From Takakia lepidozioides (taxonomy: Eukaryota > Streptophyta > Takakiopsida > Takakiales > Takakiaceae), in NCBI GenBank assembly GCA_030704615.1, contig CM060732.1, positions 71,281,053 through 71,345,052 on the forward strand: DNA of 64,000 bases, in the 5' to 3' direction. The translations under genes were made by a program, and so were the position numbers. This document shows positions 1-10,440 of this stretch, one piece after another (within the stretch, counting starts at the first letter, position 1; every line of letters begins with the position of its first letter). A model generated the notes under the pieces. The model ran no database searches, was not told where the DNA came from, and saw nothing but the letters and a program-made list of their open reading frames with translations.

Positions 1-321
1 AGTAGAAAGGCATTTGGCTTGAATCCACTCCGGATAATATGGGCGTGCACCTGCTTTCCCCCGGCTAAAAGTTTCATGTTCATGCACTCCTGCAAGAGAC
101 AGATATAAGTAGGGGGGTCTAGATGAATGCCTTGCTGGAGTAAAATGTTTAGCGCCTCTTTCAGACGTCCTGCCTTACATAGTGTCCTCACATACCCACA
201 AGTGCCCTGAGAGTCCTTATTGACTCCATCTCTTGGGTCTTGTCTAAAAGCAGTGGAGGTGCTACCCCTGCCACCAGCCTGATGGCAAACAAACAGCTGG
301 GCTTGATTCAATCCTGACACC
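1..321 (-). CDS. PPR protein, 5' coding exon (partial, runs off left edge)
   Basis: Read on the minus strand, this stretch stays open from a splice-acceptor-like TGCAG just above 321 to the window edge. It translates to a segment typical of the N-terminus of PLS-class pentatricopeptide repeat proteins: a CKAGRLKEALNILLQQG block, then YICLLQECMNMKLLAGGKQV and HAHIIRSGFKPNAFL. These match the usual pattern of a repeat ending in 'GRLKEAL', followed by 'LLQxC', 'GKxVHAHIIxxGF' and 'PNxFL'. PLS-class PPR proteins bind organellar RNA and mostly direct C-to-U editing in plastids or mitochondria. The C-terminal repeats and any E or DYW domain lie outside the window. No in-frame ATG occurs before about position 80, so an upstream exon is needed; the exon at 514-692 is the best candidate. 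Confidence 0.7.
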
Positions 322-513
322 CTGCACGTATCCTCATATATTAATTACACGCATATCTCCAAGCTCCTAGATATTTACAAGAAATATTAATATATGACGA
401 TGGCATCTTGCTAAATACTAACCAGGTTTAAAAACTACTGAAGTCAATCAAAATAAGCTGTACCGATCTTATCTGTTTGTGTTGGAGCCATTGAATCATC
501 ATCAAAACCTTAC

Positions 514-692
514 CTATTGAATTCTCGGCCTGGATCTCCTCGGTGTGCATTGACATTAGCACTATCACTGGATTGTGCTAGACCTTGTATCATGGCAGCT
601 AGCTCAGCTTTCACCCAAGGTGGGTTCAACCAATTGTCAATACAAAGGACCTCCTTTGTGTGCTTCCGTCTGTCTGGTGACCTTGAAATTTT
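514..692 (-). CDS. Candidate upstream exon of the PPR gene
   Basis: The minus strand is open here between a good acceptor (TTTTCACAG, just above 692) and a good donor (AATAG/GTAAGG at 513-514). The translation contains EVLCIDNWLNPPWVKAELAA and ends in GDPGREFNR. I do not recognise a domain. It is placed with the PPR exon at 1-321 because both are on the same strand, 190 bp apart, with matching splice signals. It may instead be untranslated leader or chance. Confidence 0.35.
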
Positions 693-2308
693 CTGTGAAA
701 ACCACAAGTGCCCAGCTGAGCCATAGCTTGATGAAAGACCAGGCCACCATCAAGCATGTTTGACATAACAGAGAGCAACCTTGGAAAACCTTTCGAATTC
801 TAACGTTAAAGCTTTAGCAGCTATTGATTGCCTGAATCTATTCCAGAATGCCATTACAGGCATTCAACAGAATCTTTCTCTCTCTTGCCCCTCTGTCTGT
901 AAGCCCTGCCCTTCTCAAGAACAGTGTTGCTGTCAGAGCGTCACCCTGTCATCACTCTCAGCCTCAGAGGGAAACTTGGTGAGCAATTCCCAAAAACACT
1001 GGATTCTGCAGGAATTTGTGGTCACAGCCCAGGCGTGATGACGACCCCCTGGGATGATTATGAATGTGGGAGGTCACAGAGACTTGCCCATAAGGATCTT
1101 GCCAGGTTTCAGGCCATGTATCAAGGTACTTAGTAAGGGTCCGGTGGTGGTTCATCTGCATCCGTCTTCCCGCTGAGCATCTCTCAACTAAATTGTTCAG
1201 TGCATTCAGATTGATAGCGATGCTCCCTCTCTCGCTCATGCAATGAATGGAAAGAACAACTGTTTGTAAAAATGTTCGGATATACTTCAGGAGCACTGCG
1301 GAAGCTGAGGGAAGGAGGACAAAAGTTGGCAATTAACACACAATCCTCTCCAGCTCTTGTAATATTCAACGTAATGGGTGTAATTTCTTCTGCAAATGGT
1401 CAATGCAACCTCCTTCGCTCATATAAATACAACTTAGAACCCAAGAAAATGGCCCAAAGAGTTACATGTGCGTACCCGCCTTCGATTTCTCTGGAGGCCG
1501 GGGAGGTGTCATTTCCATCCCTCGCACGGATCCCCTCCCCATAAGCACCCCGGAGGATACCCATTGCAGGTCCACATTCTGACCCGAGAATCTGCTGCAT
1601 AATGTAAGCCCTTCCCTCCCCTCACCGCACGGAGACCACGGAGACCACGGAGACCACATGGCGTCGCTTACTGACGGCCTCCCCGCGCTCTCATGCAAGA
1701 CGAAGCATAAAGCCCGTTCCAGCTCTGCCCCTGTTCACACAGGCCAGCCCGATTAACGAACCTCCGGATGTATGAAAATGAGCTGCATCCGTCTGCCCGA
1801 CGTTCATCCAACTCTGGCTCTGGCTACTGACATTATCAGTAGCCCGCACTGCCATTATTACCAGCCCAGCTGTACTGTACACTCGATATTATACATGTAT
1901 TCGTATATTTATCTACCAACGTATACCTCGATATGTTCGTGTACATAGGCAGGTACACATATGCTATCTGGCGAAAATTTCGGTAATTTTAAAAAATGGA
2001 CAGTAATATACATGAAATTATTTTTAGGGCAGCCACTTTGAGGGTCAACTAGCCGAAGGAAGAACGGAAGCCTGCAAAAACATTGTTATTTATTTATTTG
2101 TTTGTTTATTTGTTAATATATTTTATTTTAAAAAAATTGATGACTGCCCAATCCTAAAAATTAAAAACAAATTTTCCCCTTTTTCATCCTCCATGTTTGT
2201 TAATAGAGGTTATTTTTTCCTCTTTTTTATTAATAAAATTTCCAGGGCCTCTGTCCCCTGTTCTGTAGTTTTTTTTTAAATAAATAAATAAATAATAAAA
2301 AACCAACA
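693..2308. other. Intergenic, no supported gene
   Basis: Only short unconvincing open frames occur. A triple GGAGACCAC repeat lies at 1630-1656. An A/T-rich stretch with TAAATAAATA runs lies at about 2080-2300, just before the SINE-like element. Confidence 0.5.
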
Positions 2309-2525
2309 GTCAGTAGCTCAGTTGGTCAAGTGCACTGAGTGCTACCCAGACGATTATGGGGTCAAATCTTGCTACTGACGGGTGTGGTATGGTTCCTGGG
2401 GTGCCCCATTCCTACGCCTCATGGCGGGTTACTGTGAAAGAGGTTATTTTCTCCTCTCACTCTTAAGGGGCCTGATTTGTTCGGAGCTGTCGCGCCCAGG
2501 TGTTTCCTTTAAAATAAATAAAAAA
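2309..2525 (+). repeat. tRNA-derived SINE-like element
   Basis: The head (2309-2379) is tRNA-like. A 7-bp acceptor stem pairs GTCAGTA (2309-2315) with TACTGAC (2373-2379) perfectly. TAGCTCAGTTGG at 2314-2325 matches the RNA polymerase III box A consensus exactly. GGGTCAAATCT near 2360 is a box B with two mismatches. The T-arm does not pair well, so this is not a working tRNA. A tRNA-unrelated body of about 130 bp follows and ends in an A-rich tail (AAAATAAATAAAAAATG, near 2512-2528), as expected of a SINE. A-rich flanks hide any target duplication. Confidence 0.6.
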
Positions 2526-4814
2526 TGTATTCCGCTACGACTTGCTGAATAGCCTACGGTAGGTAGTAGGTACCAGGTACCTCTCACCTATACGTATACC
2601 GAAAGTTACTGACGGGTAGCATGGATGAATGTGGGATGGGTAGACACGTTGGTCATCCAAGACGCCACCCGTAGAACTGTCGCTCGTCTCTCTCCTCGAT
2701 GTCAGTTTTTCTTCTGTGCGAGTGTTCTGTAGTGTGAGGCCGGGGAGCGGGTGTGAATCCATCGATCGCTTCACTGTAGTGCATTTGTTGGCTTGTGTCT
2801 TCGGGGGCCGCACACTCTTATCATCTTCCTGTTTCCGGTTTTGATCTTAGTAGAATCGTGATGTGAGGTTAGTATCTCCTATTCGAGTCCCCCACTCTCT
2901 CTCGTTTTGTGTGGCTAACGTGTGTTGCGGCCCCCTCCCATGCGACCATCGTGCAATGGTGTCAGTACGACGAATCCGTCTTCAAAGTGCGATTTTCTGC
3001 TTTTCGTATGTAATGAGGTGAGCTTCTTCTTGATCTTTCTCGCTTGTTGTTACGTCGTCTTTCCATTCTTTTCCAAACGTTGGACTGGAGTCAGTTGTTT
3101 AATCCTCTTAAGTGCTCGTTGGATTTCATATAGTCGCCTCAACAGGACGCTGAGGACTCAACAATCTACCACAATGGAGTGGAGGTCAGCTTTGTCTGGA
3201 AGAACTCTACGTAATTGTTCCGTTTAGATTCTGTGGTTTTGGGCACACTTTGTTTTTTCGAATGCGTGTGGCTGATTTGTGCTCTGAGGGTAGATCCTCT
3301 TCTTGACCTGGCTTCATAATGTCCAAACTCTAACCAGGAGACGTGCGTCACTTACTAATTAGAAACAGCAAGCTATTTGCCAAGGTTTTCAATCTGATCA
3401 AGTGGGCAGGTTTTGCATGAAACTGCACCAGGAATTGTCACAAGGAGATACACGCACTGAATTGTGCTTTAGAATGTAGTATTTATTGACCAATTCTACG
3501 TGCTCTGGGTGTAGGTGGCTGTATTGTTAGCTTCGTCTCTGAGTGATATAAACTCGTGCATTCTCTGTCGCGTATCAGGCACTTCTCTTCTTTGTGGTTG
3601 GCACCTCAGCATGTAGTGAATCACAAACTTTATGCTTCACTAGAGCTGAAATTTTGAGATACGTAACCACACTCTCGTGATACATAGAGAGCTTATTAAG
3701 GTCTTCCCTGATGTTGGAGCTAGCTTGCACCTTGTTCCACTTTTCACTAGAAATCAGTTCTACTTTCTGGTTTGCAAGTTAAGGCAGAGGTAATACTGGT
3801 TATGAATGGATATTTCATATCTCCTGTTTTTCCTTCTCTTATTGCTAGGTTGTTGGCTATTGTCATGGATCAACTATTGCTGATCCATTGTTACTTAGGG
3901 ACATGCTGTGTGGGGAAGAGTAGAAGACTAGATTCACAACTAGAAGATTGAAAAGGCTCATGAATATATGAGAACAAAAACAGGGATTCGCATGAGAGTA
4001 AAAGAGACAAATGCCAGCAATGGAGTTGATCATAGATGTCAGGGGAAGAAATTGTCTGGAGAGACCATGGAGGAGTTGATAAGTAAGCCTTCAATAATAT
4101 TATATACCAGAGGTTGTAGAGAGGACCAGACATTTTAGAGATTTGTAGACCTCCACCACTAATTTAAGAAGTTCTGTAGATCTCAGCAGCTTTGGGGGAA
4201 ACTGGCAAAGCAAACCAGTAAAAAGCCTGCTAAGGTAGAGTTTTGGAGGAAAGTTAGGATTGTTATGGTTTTGATTTGAAAGAGGTATTTAAGAGGTATT
4301 TAACAGCTGATTGTGGAGATTTTCTAAACATTCACTTGTCTTCTTGCAGACAAGTAAGTTGCTCTTCAGCTTGAAGTGGACTCGGCACTTTTGGAAGATG
4401 ATATATCCCTACGCAACAACCAGGATGTTTCTTGCTCCCGGCATAACAGACAGGGACTGGGGCATCTCAGGGAAAGTGTGACAATGGAGGTTTAGAGTGA
4501 AGGCATGCTCCAGGGTTGATTAATTCTCTTGGTGGAAGTGTTTTGCAAGTATAGACTATCTTAGTAGGATTTCCGTCGGCTTTGATTATTCCGGTAATCG
4601 CGTTTAGCATACATTTAGGATGTGAGATGAACTGTAGAACCTGAAAAGAGGGCTTGAAAAATACTCGGTGTCAAATAGTTCAGGTCTGGGTGTGCCAGTG
4701 AAAAATCTTAGTTGAGAAAGGCATATCACCCCTCTTTCCCTCATATCTGTAGAATGCCCAGTTTGACCTTTTGGCAGTCCGGGCATGTGAGTTTGGCAAA
4801 GTAAGGACTACATC
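2526..4814. other. Region upstream of the GST gene
   Basis: No convincing coding frame on either strand. It presumably includes the promoter and 5' leader of the GST gene at 4815, but I cannot place a TATA box or transcription start with confidence. Confidence 0.4.
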
Positions 4815-5934
4815 ATGCAGCTGTATCATCATCCCCTGTCTATCAGCAGCCAGAAGGTTCGGATTGCACTGGAAGAGAAAGGTGTGGATTACTCGCCCCA
4901 CAACATCAACCCTTTGAAGGCCAGAAACTTGGATCCCGACTTTTTCCGGCAAAATCCCAGTGGCACCCTGCCTGTTCTCAAAAATGGCAGTCGTGTGATA
5001 TGCGAAAGCCTTCCCATTGTCCAGTAAGTCTCTCCCTACCTTGGATTTTAGGTGGCTGATGGCTTGACTGTATCATGTGAACATGGTTATGCTGCATGTG
5101 TGCAAGCATAATTGGCATGTGATATTAACCTTCCTAAAGCTCGTCATTGAGTTCCACACCAAGGTATGAATGTCCACCCGAATTTGCCTTAGCAGTGACA
5201 CACAGCTAACAATGATTTTGTTGAAGGTTTGATTCATGACTGGTGTTGAGATCCTGCTGTAAAGAGTGAAGGGCAGAATGTGATGCTCTGCCTAGCACAG
5301 TAGTGAGAACCAGGAAAGACCACAAGTCATGTATTTGTTTCGCTGCAGATATATCGACAGTATCAACGAGGAAGTAGGGGAGAGCAAAGTGAACCGTGAG
5401 AAAGTACAAGAATGGATGGAGAAAATTGACAGCTGGGATGCCAAGCCCTTTACACTCAGCCATGTACCCGAAAGGGTCCTTCTCTTTTTTAGCCGGTTCA
5501 AGCGGCGAGTGTTAATTGCTAGAATGGCCAAGAATCCAGATCTCGCCAATAAGTACCATTCCAAGCTCAACAGCATGCATGCAATGGAGGAGCAGTTGAA
5601 GTCTAGTCAGGCCATTGCAGCGAACAAGCAGGAGTTGGTTGATCTGCTTGATGCAGCCAACAGCCAGCTAGGGACCACTGAGTTTTTGGCAGGGTTTGAA
5701 TTCTCCATGGCTGATGCCATGTTGATACCTGTGCTTGCACGTATTGAGCTGCTGAAATTGGATGAAGAGTTGATCCAACCACAGCTGCGACTTTTGGAGT
5801 ACTGGGAGAGGATGAAGGAGCGGCCAAGCTACAAGCGAGTGATATTGGGTTATTCGTCAGGGTTGAAGCAAATGAGGCTTGTGGTGCCATCCATGTTCAA
5901 CGTTGGCATAAGAAAATTGTTCAGGAGATACTGA
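4815..5934 (+). CDS. TCHQD: Glutathione S-transferase, TCHQD class (two exons)
   Basis: Exon 1 is 4815-5023 and exon 2 is 5349-5934; the GT-AG intron (CCA/GTAAGT ... CTGCAG) splits a Gln codon and keeps the frame, giving 264 residues, the usual length of this class. The N-terminal thioredoxin-like domain (about residues 1-80) starts MQLYHHPLSISSQKVRIAL, with the Ser-containing HPxSxxSQKVR segment of the glutathione site and the cis-Pro region GTLPVLKNGS. The helical domain follows, with EFSMADAMLIPVLARIELL as the conserved N-capping/hydrophobic-staple region and a basic C-terminus ending RKLFRRY. TCHQD GSTs resemble bacterial tetrachlorohydroquinone dehalogenases and are plant enzymes of poorly known substrate; reported members associate with membranes. 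No frameshift or missing core residue is visible. This is the most confidently intact gene in the window. Confidence 0.9.
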
Positions 5935-7491
5935 GATAGTCCATTTGGGTCCTCCCTTTCCACTTTCCCAGTTTTCAAGAGACCATTACCCTTTTGTACT
6001 GTCTGCCTGGCTAGCAGTGTGTATGGTGCAAAGGTTTCTGTAGCTGTATATGATTTCTCACAACTATAAAGTTAGGCATTTTTTCTAAGAAAGATTAGAT
6101 TGTGGCCTCACTAAGCAAGTAGTACCTCTCTGGCTATGCACAGTAATGCAACAGAAGTTACAGGTTTTGGGCCCAACAGCGTTGGCATTGGACTATGCTT
6201 ACAGCAGGTAATTTTTGCTACCGGGCCGCCGAGAAATGTCCTTTGCCGGTTCCAAGTAGAAAACAGGTTTCTGAGCATAGTTTATCCAGATAACAACCTT
6301 GTCATTCACCAGGGATCATCCTTCAATGTTTGACTAGATCTTGTGAAGTAGAGGCCTCCTCGTCCATAACGTAATGCAAAGTCGGTGATGAGGCTCCACA
6401 TACGGGGAAGCCTGACTAGAAGAGACCAGACTCTCTCTAACCTGCCTGCCGGTAATGCAATTACAACACGCTTGCATGCGTGACCGTAAAACCAAAAGAG
6501 TGTGTCATCGCAAGAGGCTCGGAAAGAGAAACAGCGCATGAGGACGTGACAGAAGGACCACCATGATGGCGCTGTGTGACATTTCCCCTCATAATCTGAT
6601 CCCACAGCGGACCCTACCCAATTCTATATCTCATCACCACGAGTAATGAAAAGTTTGGATGGAAGCTGTAGAGACAACTTGTTGGCGGATAAATCTTCCT
6701 CTTCGTAAAGCGAGGCAAGAGTTGGTGGGAAGAAGAGGGCAGCTAAGGCAGCATGGACGAGACACGGAACGCTCCCGCACAGGACGATTGAGAGAAAGAG
6801 AAAGTGAGAAAGAGAAAGAGAGGAGTGGTCCGACAGGAGTTTGAGGGGGTCGTTACTTATCACTTAGGGTAACTGTACCATTTTAACAACACATCAACTG
6901 CTCTGAGAGCGGCATGCCTCTGTGATTTGGAACTAGTTTTGGATGTTCCTGGGGGAGTGTTCTAGACTGCCGGCACAAAGCGTGTCTGTAGACACCTCAA
7001 TAGGTACCAGGGATTATGCACGGTAAACGTTCGGTTCGCCGGGCGGAGGGGGTGGTGTCCCTCCTGCCGAATTTGTCCCACATCTTGTAAACCTCTGACA
7101 AGACAAAAACGACGACAGTCTTCTCACGGTTTCCTATATCGTATTACCAATCCCTGTATTCCCTCTTCCATACAACTCAAAACTCCTGCTCACCTACAAC
7201 TCCCTCCTCGTCACAAACACTTCAACCTCCTCCTTCACAAGCCTCAAATCCCAAAAACTCTCAACCCACTTCGTAAACCTTCCTGCACGAGAAACGTAAC
7301 TTCATTACCCAATAGACTATCAATATTCCATTTACAATCGTGTCTCCAAAATGACATCTATAATGTTACAAGAAGTCACAAGAAGTCACAAGTTCGAAAC
7401 GTCTACAATCCTCTTTAATCGATATCTAAGTGATACTCGGATGGTGTAGTACTCGGATGATATCTCAGTTAATACTAGGGTACCCTGTGCC
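5935..7491. other. 3' flank of GST and intergenic DNA
   Basis: The first few hundred bases after the GST stop are probably its 3' untranslated region. From about 6350 to 7490 I see no gene, tRNA or clear repeat; the open frames present are short and lack family resemblance. Confidence 0.4.
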
Positions 7492-7708
7492 GTTGTGCCG
7501 TTGGCCCAAGTGTCCAGTGTAATAAATCCAAGTGCAATCCTCTTTGTTTGGGAGATCTAGGCCTAGGGTAGCCTGCGCCATTGGCCCATGTGTTAAGAAC
7601 TGAAATCTAAGTCCAAGTGCAATCCCCTGTGTATTCAAATAGCGTCTCCTATGTCAAGGCCCATGTGTGAAGAATTGAAATCTAAGTCCAACTGCAATTT
7701 CTTATGTA
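7492..7708 (+). repeat. Degenerate tandem repeat, about 70-90 bp, three copies
   Basis: Three successive copies share the pattern GGCCCAWGTGT ... AAATC(T)AAGTCCAA ... TGCAAT (starting near 7494, 7577 and 7658). They lie immediately upstream of the TGTCA that begins the gypsy copy 1 LTR-like segment, so they could be a U3 enhancer array of that LTR or an unrelated minisatellite. Confidence 0.5.
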
Positions 7709-8025
7709 TGTCAAGTTATTTTACTACTAGTGTGAAACTAGCTAGGAAATAGCTAGCTTTTACATATTGACATTTGGGATTGGCCCAAGTGTCAATCCAG
7801 GGGTCAAGGCAGATTTAGGTCCTGGAGTGGTTATCTTCACGGCAAGCGCGGGAGGCTCGAGTTGAGCCTCACCGCGCCTAGCTATGGCGCCGTAGTGTGG
7901 ATTCCCCATGGCGTGGGGTGCACTTGGCTTGACTTGTATTTGAGTGATAAGGTTATATATGCATGATTTATGCTTCAGCTTTGTGAGCTCCCATGAGCTT
8001 GTGCTTGTATTCTTCTTCTTTATCA
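7709..8025 (+). repeat. 5' LTR (or its 3' part) of gypsy copy 1
   Basis: It begins TGTCA and ends TATCA, as in copy 2 (39320-39667), with weak but collinear similarity in between: a self-complementary CTAGCTAGGAAATAGCTAG-type block near the start, and the sequence after the end (CTCGAGAAAG ...) aligning with CTAGAAGAAG after the copy 2 LTR. Length is 317 bp against 348 bp. The 5' limit is uncertain because upstream repeats may belong to U3. Confidence 0.45.
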
Positions 8026-9526
8026 CTCGAGAAAGATGAGCTCGTATCTGTGAGTGCCAGATACGAGTTAGTTGTAGCACTTGTGGTTTTTGCTTGAAAA
8101 TGAGAGAAACCAGGTTGTTATGCAAGGAGCACCGTGGAGCTCTTGGTTGTTAGAAGCGGAGGCGATGTGGGTTACGAGGTGGTAGACCTTGGCATTCGAT
8201 CTTCAGTTTCAGAAATGAAAGCACCATGCTGCAGGTAATTCCACATCACCTTGATGGTTTCAGATTGTGTACATGCATGAGCAAGCACGATTGGGAAGAT
8301 GACCAGTCAAGAGTAGGTTATAGTGGCTTTGGTGGCAAAGCTGAGAACTGGACTTGGAAATGCGAGCTTTCATTGTGTGAAGGATTGCAAGACCAAGCGA
8401 AAGGGCTGATTTAACTTGGGGCAAATCAGTGCACTTTGTGGAGTATGTTGAGATTGGGTTTCAATCTCGAGCTTCAGCATTGAGAGGGCTCTTGTCATGG
8501 CAAGAGCAGGGCTGGAACAGGAGCTAAGAGGTGCGGCAAGGCCATGGAATGTGCACCTAGGGTTTCAGAGCTTGGAAAAAGAGCTCTCTTTGGAATTAGA
8601 GCTATTATTGGTGGTGTGTGAGGGCCATAAAGAGCAAGAATATCTTGCTGATTTCCTCACAGCCACCATAGCTCCGTTTTCTTTTTCATGTTGAGCTCTT
8701 TTAAGGCGCGGAGCTCAGCTAGTTCACGCCTGGCCTGGAATAGCGACTGGTGGGGTTGTGACGGCTGTGACCAGTGATCTGTATGGGCATATGCTGGTCT
8801 GTGGTGGCCCGTGTTGACATGTGAACGGTCTATGCTAACTCGTGGAGGCACTGGTGGACTGCCTGAGGACTGGCATGTGGTCTTGAAGGCCAAATGTCGA
8901 AGCTCGTGGAGGGCGGTTTGAGGAGTATCTTCATGATATTCCCATGGTCATGCAAGTGAGAGAAGAGAGGAGAGGAAGAGTGTTGGGATGAGGGCATGCT
9001 GGGGTTAGGCATTGTTTTAGCTTCTCTTCCTCGTAGTTTTTCCAGCCTCTCATTAGGCCAAGACCTTTCCGTAGGTGGAGGCAAGAGTCAGTCCGGGTTT
9101 GGGCTGGGGTGTCCTCGCAGGAGCAACACCGTTGAGTTATTTTTGATGTGGGGGAGTTGTCGTTCTGATTTCTTGTGTTTGGATCCCCTCCATACTTGCA
9201 TGCTTGACTGTGCGCCATGTTAGTTTTGTGTGGGCGCTTGTTTTTATGATTGGTTCGGATTTGATCACCGGCCAGTCTTAGAGCATGTTGTCGATGGTGA
9301 GGCTGGGGTGATGACCAGTCAGACCATCATTGTTTCTCCTGTGGTAAGGTTGGAGATGATGACCAGCCAACCATAGGAGTGTTTGCGGTGGATGCAGGTG
9401 CAGGTGTAGGCTATGTTAGGAACCTAGTATTCCAAACCATAAGCCGCAATAGGTTGTCTACCCGGTTACCTTGTGGAGAGGGGGTTAGAGACATGTTCAT
9501 GACCGGTTGAGTGACAGTTTGTCAGC
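8026..9526 (+). other. Untranslated leader of gypsy copy 1
   Basis: Collinear in places with the copy 2 leader, for example TTTAGCTTCTCTTC followed by GGCCAA and TTTCCGTA..GTGGAGGCA near 9020-9090 (copy 2: 41720-41790), and a TGCGGTGGATGCAGGTGCAGG block near 9385-9410. No canonical TGGTATCAGAGC primer site follows the LTR end. The three long minisatellites of the copy 2 leader are absent here. Confidence 0.5.
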
Positions 9527-9874
9527 ACGGAGGTGCCACTAGTTGCTGGGGAGAGTGCCGGTTCGAGCACTAGTGATACTAGTGGGTACACGAGACGAGG
9601 TGTGCGGTTTAGGCTACCTTCACCTCCTGTGTCTTCTATGGAATGATCTGATTCGGATTGTGAATCAGGATGACTCACACTGGCGGTGCAAATTGATTCA
9701 TTGCCATTGTTGTGGGACACAATAGAGGAGATGTATGGAGCTACCAAAGGGCCACAAAGGTACTCTGGGGCGGTGGGCTCCATCGAGTTGGATAATTTTA
9801 TCCAAGAGTTTGATAGTTGGTGTGATTTGCAGCAAATGCGCAATCTACAACTATTTACGTCTTTCATGGCATGG
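9527..9874 (+). pseudogene. Gag of gypsy copy 1, N-terminal part
   Basis: Aligns with the start of copy 2 gag at 42243. The position of its start codon reads ACG (9527-9529) instead of ATG. It encodes the conserved segments EEMYGATKGPQRYSGAVGSI and FDSWCDLQQMRN before breaking off at FMAW, where the DNA transposon inserted. Gag continues at 21194 after the insertion. A frameshift separates the first 50 codons from the rest, as in copy 2. Confidence 0.7.
9866..9874. repeat. 9-bp target site duplication, left copy
   Basis: ATGGCATGG here is repeated exactly at 21185-21193, directly outside the terminal inverted repeats. Copy 2 gag has one uninterrupted copy of the site (ATGGCGTGG, 42575-42583), which confirms both insertion and duplication. 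A 9-bp duplication is typical of Mutator-like elements. Confidence 0.9.
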
Positions 9875-9952
9875 CAGGGATGCCTCGGCGTGAGCCTGGT
9901 CACGTGAGCGCGTGAGCGCGACTGCGCTCACGCCACGTCACCTTGCGCAAAT
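9875..9952 (+). repeat. Left terminal inverted repeat with internal hairpin
   Basis: Starts CAGGGATGCCTCGGCGTGAGC. It matches the reverse complement of the right end at the core blocks. An internal perfect inverted repeat pairs GCGTGAGCGC (9910-9919) with GCGCTCACGC (9924-9933) around GACT. Several CCACGTCA motifs follow. Confidence 0.85.
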
Positions 9953-10089
9953 GCCACGTCACGGGGCTCAGTCCACGTCATCACACGTGGAGGCCGAGTC
10001 ACCACGCACCCAGAAAGAAGTGGAGTGTATTCCCGCGGATTGGCACCCTTTACCGCGGAAACAAGCTGGACGACATAATAAAAGGCATT

Positions 10090-10440
10090 GAATAAATGAT
10101 GGATGAATGTACAGTTGGATGATAAACAGATGGATGAGTTTGAAAAATCTATGTAGATGGATGAATGACGGATGGATAAGAGTAAAATGGATGAATGTAT
10201 AATGGATGTTGAGCAATGACAAAAATTCATGACAGGAAGATGCATGACCAAATCTTTTGACGAATGCACAAAGTATATGAAATGAGTGTGGAAGGTTTGT
10301 GGGGTGGATTAAAGAGTACAGAGGATGAATGTACAATGGATGTTGTACAAAGGAAGCTTTCATGAATGGAGCACGCATGAATACAGTGTAGATGAATGCA
10401 CAATGGATATGAGAAGAGTCAGGAAGGTTTGTGAGATGGA
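10090..10440. repeat. GGATGAATG-rich subterminal repeat
   Basis: ATGGATGAATG and close variants recur about every 15-40 bp (for example near 10098, 10128, 10158, 10185, 10322, 10388), within 0.6 kb of the left end. Similar motifs occur in the copy 2 leader and at 52.1-52.6 kb. Possible subterminal transposase-binding repeats, or a simple minisatellite. Confidence 0.45.

Noticed and set aside
2309-2379. Functional tRNA gene
   Set aside because: The acceptor stem and box A are good, but the T-stem does not pair, box B is degenerate and the sequence continues into a SINE body with an A-rich tail.
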